From positions 42,360,238-42,424,237 of the forward strand of contig JAKTNV010000005.1 in assembly GCA_022747635.1 (NCBI GenBank): a stretch of DNA of 64,000 nucleotides, given 5' to 3'. This stretch comes from Hetaerina americana (Eukaryota > Arthropoda > Insecta > Odonata > Calopterygidae). Under the pieces are notes generated by a model. It saw nothing but the letters and a program-made list of their open reading frames with translations, ran no database searches and had not been told where the DNA came from. Position numbers and translations under genes: made by a program. This document shows, in pieces, positions 59,234-64,000 of this stretch; position 1 is the first letter of the stretch; each line of letters opens with the position of its first letter.

Positions 59234-60350
59234 CTGAAAATAATGGAGATACAAATTACAAAAAAATTATATCATGTAAATAAACCTACGAACTATGATA
59301 AGCCATCATTTCTGAATTTCTTTTCTTCCTATTAATTCACTTTGTAAGTTATCTGAGTAGTTGACCCAAACTTGTTGCCATTGATTTGATCTGATATGCA
59401 ACTTGATTTCCTTGCAAGGGCATGAGTCCAAACCTGAGATTCGATGACTCATTCTTTCTTTTACTTTCAAACTTTTTTTCAAACTTGAGACTCAACATGC
59501 ATTTTTTTAATTGGACTTCAGTTGATAATATAAAATATTATTTAGTTTTTTGAGCAATTAGATATGCCATCTTAAATTCATCTCTTACCATAGTTGACTG
59601 GTTTCTCTATTGCAAATTTTTATAAAAAATGTTACTGCATGCACTCTCCTAGTAATCATGATGCCCATTCTCAGATTTAACTAATATAATTCTACAGAAA
59701 CAAATTAGTATTCTTAAGCTAATTGACTTGAGATGCCACCACAAGTGAATGTGTATTTATCCCAACTCAGAGTGCCCACCACATTGCCTGGTCGTAGATT
59801 CAGGTCAGATATGTACATACATGCATTTATATTCTCAAGGTTTATATTACAAACTGTAGGCCTCTCTAAATTTTTTATGTTCAATATAAAAAGAGTTATT
59901 ACTAAAATCTATTCCAGACACATATTTTGCTCCGTAAAGAGGATATTTGAAAAATGTTGCTCAATAATAGTTTCCTAATTTAAAATTCATATTACCAGTC
60001 CTTTTCTGACTTTCACATTGATAGCAATATGAATCACTATGCCATATATACTGAGTTACCTACCCACTCAATTACCTAGGTACTTAGATTAACGTGAAAT
60101 GTTAACAAAATACATGAACTTAAATTTCTGTCAAGTAAGCCCACATATTTCATTAATTACTGCATCCCTCCTCAAAAGTATTGTCAGAGTGTATTCGAAG
60201 TTAAAGAGTTTTATTTTGGTCACTTAAGTCCCTTGCAGGGAATGGATACCTAGGTAGGAGACCACAAAGTTATACACCTACTTTAATTGCAAGCCATATA
60301 GATATAAAATATTGTGAACTCCGCTCATCGTTGATACAAAGTTCACTCAC

Positions 60351-60494
60351 CTTGAAAAGAAGGTCCTTCACACCATTGAAGGAGCCAAACAACTGGAACA
60401 CCTCAGGACGCTTGTGGAAGAGGGTACTGATGGACATGAGGATGTGGCGCATGTTAGCTATTTCAGTTTCAGTCTTTGTGGAACTGGTTACCAC
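60351..60494 (-). CDS. Tsf1: transferrin, exon (C-lobe, IANMRHIL...FQLFGSF)
   Basis: Encodes 48 codons, VVTSSTKTETEIANMRHIL through VFQLFGSFNGVKDLLFK. The acceptor is TCTCTTTGAAAAACAG and the donor GTGAGT, phase 0 at both ends. The FxLFGS...KDLLFK segment is the conserved C-terminal strand-helix of transferrin lobes. The preceding exon ends [10 protein letters not shown], giving the usual NLAxVPxHxVV junction. Confidence 0.95.
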
Positions 60495-60646
60495 CTGTTT
60501 TTCAAAGAGATGGAAGAGACACTCTTTAAAATAGCTCCAGCCACCATTTTCCATTCATCAAAATTACTCTATGGCAGTTGACTGCATAATCAACTTCAAC
60601 AGCATCATCCCTCTGAAGGCGAATTTTACCTCCATTCCAAACTTAC

Positions 60647-60780
60647 CATGTGGGGAGGGACCTTGGCCAAATTGCAGTGAACATAATCAGAAACTGGAGC
60701 ATGTCCGCCTCCTGGGCAGAGAAGCTGGAAGTCACCAGAGTGAAGACCCTTGGACCAGTCAGCAAACTGGCCAGCCTCAT
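60647..60780 (-). CDS. Tsf1: transferrin, exon (C-lobe, [16 protein letters not shown])
   Basis: 134 bases between the acceptor CTCTTTCCACAG and the donor GTAAGT. It completes the split Asp codon of ENT-D and reads [20 protein letters not shown], then [20 protein letters not shown], ending PPHM. The cysteines match the disulphide-bearing loop of the lobe (FQLLCPGG...VHCNLA). The reading is not visible as one long open frame on its strand but is uninterrupted between splice sites. Confidence 0.93.
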
Positions 60781-61255
60781 CTGTGGAAAGAGAATTTGAT
60801 ATTCAACTCTGGTACACATCAAAGGTTTGTGCCAACATTGTATAAGTCATGGGAAATATAATCACAAATGACAGGAGTGGTATTTCAAAGAATTTTATGT
60901 TATGATTATGAACATATGAAGCTTTTTTGTTAAATGCATGGCAGAAGCAATAAATCAAATGATGATTAATACAATCAGCACTTAATCTTTTCAACTCAAG
61001 AGAAGCTTTATGAAAAGCATAAATAAATACTAAAGTATATATTGAATGATACAACTCAATTCTGATAAATTGAGAAACTTAATTTTTGTGACCATATTGT
61101 AATAACTCATAATTCAATATTGAGAGAAAGAAAATTCATGTAATACATTATAAATTATGTAAACTATAAGGTACTGAATTGAAGTGCGGTTGAGAGATAC
61201 AATTAAGGGAGAAATATGAGAAAATAGGAGAGCAAGGTTTCAAATTAATACATAC

Positions 61256-61540
61256 CGGTGTTTTCTGAGACAGTGGTGTGTCTAACAAAGGCAACATCTC
61301 CAAGTCCAGATGCAAGGCAGTGGAAAGCTCCAGAGTAACCACTAAATTCTGTAGCACTGGCATCAGTGCAACCTTCAGGGCACAGAGCACAGAGGGAATC
61401 AGGGGCATTAGGATAATTCTTCTTGATATCTGGCACGCAGCTTCCACCGGAGAAGAAGGAAGCGACAGATTCAGTATAAGGGCATTGGGTCTTGCTCACT
61501 AAGCCTTGCTCCATTAAGGTGTTCAGAGGTACATTCCAGC
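61256..61540 (-). CDS. Tsf1: transferrin, exon (C-lobe, second Tyr and His iron ligands)
   Basis: 285 bases between the acceptor TTTTTCTAG and the donor GTATGT. The exon starts by completing a Gly codon: AG-WNVPLNTLMEQGLVSKTQC. It contains ESVASFFSGGSCVPDIKKN, LCALCPEGC and SGYSGAFHCLASGLGDVAFV, RHTTVSENT. The Tyr in GYSGAF and the His in VRHTT are the third and fourth canonical iron ligands. The CxxC-type cysteines around CALCPEGC are also conserved. Ends in phase 1. Confidence 0.95.
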
Positions 61541-62212
61541 CTAGAAAAATGATAAAATGGAATGAAATATACATACACTTACCACTTTTCCACTTTGATC
61601 CAATGCTCTCATTTAATCCCACTCAAAATTATGAGGTTATAGTGTAAAACCAAATGAATACTACACAGGATTACCAAGTCATTAATAATAATTTTAGGTT
61701 TTCCACTTTGGTCGCTTGAATATTGTTTCACCACTGTACAAGGGGAAGAACCTAATTTTTCCTTAGTAATTCACAGTTACAGGTGGCTTTGGCCCAATTA
61801 AAAAAAAAGGATTCAATGATCCCATGAAAGTTGACGAAAGTCTCTTCATTTTCCTGGGAATTTAGGATTTTGTATGGAGCTGAATAATGATTAAACACTG
61901 GATCAAATACAAATGAATGCTCAATTAATTAATTAATCTAATTATATAAATAAGCCCCAAGGCAAATAAGCCCCATTTGCCTGAGTATTTATATAATTGG
62001 TTTTATTTTGGTGAAATGCTACAGCATGAAAATCAAAATTGAAAGGCACCGTGAAAAGCTTTTGGATTTAGGATTTTTCATCCATACAGGCATATCCTGT
62101 ATCTACTCATACTATGAAAAATATGGTTGATTTATGGAAGGCAACAGAAGTTTCCACCAATATAATTAGCATCTAAAAATAATGTCTTCCTTAAGTAAGA
62201 GGTGAGATGTAC

Positions 62213-62373
62213 CTGCTGTGCGGCCGTATCCAGTATGGCAGGACTTGGCTCCCTGCAAGTCGGCAAAGGAAGAGACTGTAGAGTTGGCCCTGATAACAGC
62301 CACCGCATAATATCCAGCAGCATGGGGCTCCTCACTGTACACTTCAGCAAGGAAAGGCTTCAGCTGATATTTC
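62213..62373 (-). CDS. Tsf1: transferrin, exon (C-lobe, first Tyr ligand and anion site)
   Basis: 161 bases between the acceptor ATTTTTATAG and the donor GTACAT. Reads KYQLKPFLAEVYSEEPHAAG, then YYAVAVIRANSTVSSFADLQ and GAKSCHTGYGRTAG. YYAVAV carries the second iron ligand (Tyr). CHTGYGRTAGW carries the Thr and Arg that bind the synergistic carbonate. An NST sequon is a possible N-glycosylation site. Its phases join cleanly to both neighbours (AQK-KYQ and TAG-WN). Confidence 0.95.
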
Positions 62374-62809
62374 CTATAAAAATACGATGGCAAATAATAA
62401 TACTGTGCCAAGAGAAGACAGAGGTACTGGTAGATGGACAGTTTCTCTCATGTGCTGCATTTGCTACACTGCACAAATGACTAATAAGCTCCGGGTATTG
62501 CAAAATTAGTACTCGCAATTTGTAATTAGTCTGACCTTTTATGAAATATTATATCTTAAATGAATATATTTTAGTCTCATTAAAACTGGGGAAGCCATGA
62601 TGGCCTTTTTAAGAACACTAAAAGGGAACTATTAAATATGAAAAGGAGACTAGAGTATTCTGACATAATTTAATAATAACAGCCCCGTGAAAACAAAGAA
62701 CTAATTTTGCAGTAATGTTTAATGCCAATGATACCCCTTGCCACAATAACAAATAGATTCATGACAATAAATATTTGATTAACACGGTTTTTTCATTTCA
62801 CTTGCATAT

Positions 62810-62838
62810 ACATAATAATAATAATTATTATTATTATA
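62810..62838. repeat. (AAT)n/(ATT)n microsatellite in transferrin intron
   Basis: ATAATAATAATAATT changing to ATTATTATTATTATA, a self-complementary array. It could be the tail of an undetected LINE fragment. Confidence 0.8.
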
Positions 62839-63356
62839 AAACGTCTTTATTTGAGGGAAATTGTTAATGTTCATATTCATTGTTCATGTTCCTAAGAAAC
62901 TATGTGGAAATACACACATAAATTTATTATTAGCAGACGAGTGACCAGAGGAGGCACACTACGTGGAATTCTGAGGGAGTTAAAGTGATAATCACCCAAA
63001 GATTACAAAATCTTTCCGAGACCATATAAATGTGAAGCCTATGTAAAATGGCCAGCAGATGTACTGTTTCTGTGTACATGGATTTGAGGATGCTTGTACA
63101 ATGTCTTAATCGCCCCCTGTTTAGAAGTCAGACTGATTCAGCCATGACCAAAACATTTCTCACCGACTTTTTGGAAAAATTGGGCATTTAGCATAATCTA
63201 GAATGTAATGTCAAAAACAAATTTTCACCTGTTCCATTTAAAAAACCTCAGATTTCAGAAGCAAAGGCCATGAATTAGGATTCTATGATCAGCGACTGAC
63301 AGTTTGTTATTCCAGTCTATAATGGTTATATTACTGCTAAATAAATAAAGGCTTAC

Positions 63357-63597
63357 TTTTGTGCAATGCGAACCTCTCCTCCATCGAGTGTCGCCACATC
63401 AGCTTCACCGTGGGAAATGGCAGATGTGCAGTCATCAATGGAAGGCTTTCGGATACACTCAAGCCTTGGTCTCACCTCCCTTGGGAAGGCAGCCATTTTA
63501 AGGGCTTCACACTTGCTGTGGCCTACGTCGGACCATGTGCAGAACTTCAGTGGAGGAAGAGTGCCAAGCTCACGGCTGATGACATCAAGGTAACGAG
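63357..63597 (-). CDS. Tsf1: transferrin, exon (start of C-lobe, Asp ligand)
   Basis: 241 bases between the acceptor TGTTTGATTCTAG and the donor GTAAGC. Reads RYLDVISRELGTLPPLKFCT, WSDVGHSKCEALKMAAFPRE, VRPRLECIRKPSIDDCTSAI, SHGEADVATLDGGEVRIAQK. FCTWSDVGHSKC is the lobe-opening strand with its cysteines, and LDGG holds the Asp iron ligand. Entered in phase 1, left in phase 2. Confidence 0.95.
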
Positions 63598-63933
63598 CTA
63601 GAATCAAACAGATGCAACTAAATCATTGCTTATACCCAGAGGCATTGAAGATGGCTATGAATGTATGCCAAATAATAGCACTGAGCACCATATGCGAGAG
63701 ACCTGTTTAAATAGCCAGCTCAAATAAATGGCAACATAAAAAATGTAACAATTTTAGGTTTGCCACTCAGACAAGAGTACCTTCCTTCAAGAGATTACTT
63801 CACTTTTATTCTGATGAAGTTAGTGTTATGAAAATTTATTATTCTAATACAACTCAACTTAAAGCAATTAGGCATTATTTTTCTTCATAATTCACAATGG
63901 ATGTTGATTTTAATCTCTTTCAAGCTGACTCAC

Positions 63934-64000
63934 CTTTCATTAGGTATTCAGATGGGGATGGTGGGTTTGGTCCATTCTCCACAGCGGTGGTGATCTGACG
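63934..64000 (-). CDS. Tsf1: transferrin, partial exon at window edge (inter-lobe linker)
   Basis: The 3' end of an exon that continues beyond the window. It reads RQITTAVENGPNPPSPSEYL-MK and ends ATGAAAG/GTGAGT. The Pro-rich segment leading to EYLMKARYLDVI is where insect transferrins link N- and C-lobes. The gene's N-lobe and signal peptide therefore lie outside. With the other six exons it gives 378 residues in this window. Transferrins are secreted iron carriers. I use Tsf1 because the tail and linker resemble insect transferrin 1, but a paralogue cannot be excluded. Confidence 0.85.

Noticed and set aside
61148..62480. Plus-strand frames across the transferrin exons
   Set aside because: Antisense shadows. 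The minus strand carries consistent splice sites and phases.

Overview
This is a window of arthropod nuclear DNA, most likely from an insect with a large, repeat-rich genome (a hemimetabolous lineage is my guess; I cannot name the species). The evidence is: spliced genes with GT-AG introns up to 25 kb, an insect-type transferrin, mariner transposons, a CR1-type LINE with PHD and esterase domains, many tRNA-derived SINEs, and long (TA)n arrays. There is no prokaryotic organisation: no operons, CRISPR arrays or origins.

There are two host genes. (1) On the plus strand, a class A (rhodopsin-like) G-protein-coupled receptor is encoded by two exons, 3915-4403 and 29273-30469. They are separated by a phase-0 intron of 24.9 kb that cuts within TM3. 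The joined product is 561 residues. About 2.3 kb of CpG-dense DNA lies upstream, and further CpG-dense islands lie inside the intron. (2) On the minus strand, the 3' half of a transferrin gene enters from the right edge. I assembled seven exons (64000 down to 59129) with consistent phases. They encode 378 residues of the C-terminal lobe, including a 34-codon terminal exon, and the complete set of iron and anion ligands is present.

The rest is mobile DNA. From left to right: a mariner-like copy whose catalytic core is deleted (506-1176); an intron full of SINEs and LINE remnants; two long foldback palindromes bracketed by (TA)n arrays (about 13.8-14.3 kb and 27.9-28.4 kb); a near-intact DD34D mariner with TIRs and TA duplications but a one-base frameshift (34.76-36.09 kb); a graveyard of decayed RTE-like LINE copies (38-46 kb and 52-58.5 kb); and an apparently intact 4.3 kb CR1-type LINE (53.61-57.90 kb) inserted in one of those copies. 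Its two ORFs overlap as TAATG. A dead 5'-truncated relative lies at 33.53-33.80 kb.

The observation most worth following is a set of three repeats of unrelated sequence (13.95, 50.10-50.44 and 51.10-51.19 kb) that each fit a small hammerhead-ribozyme layout: CUGANGA core, stem II, GAA, a very short self-complementary stem III, a cleavable NUH, and a closing stem I. At 50.1 kb the motif is tandemly repeated every 86 bases beside a 47-codon Penelope-like coding fragment. This fits Penelope-like elements or retrozyme-type repeats. Each locus has also formed an inverted palindrome. All of this is read by eye; no search or folding program was run.

Base composition changes near 37.9 kb. To the left CpG is common. 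To the right, old DNA is strongly CpG-poor, except in the young insertions (the CR1 LINE and the hammerhead repeats). This looks like a boundary between unmethylated and historically methylated DNA.
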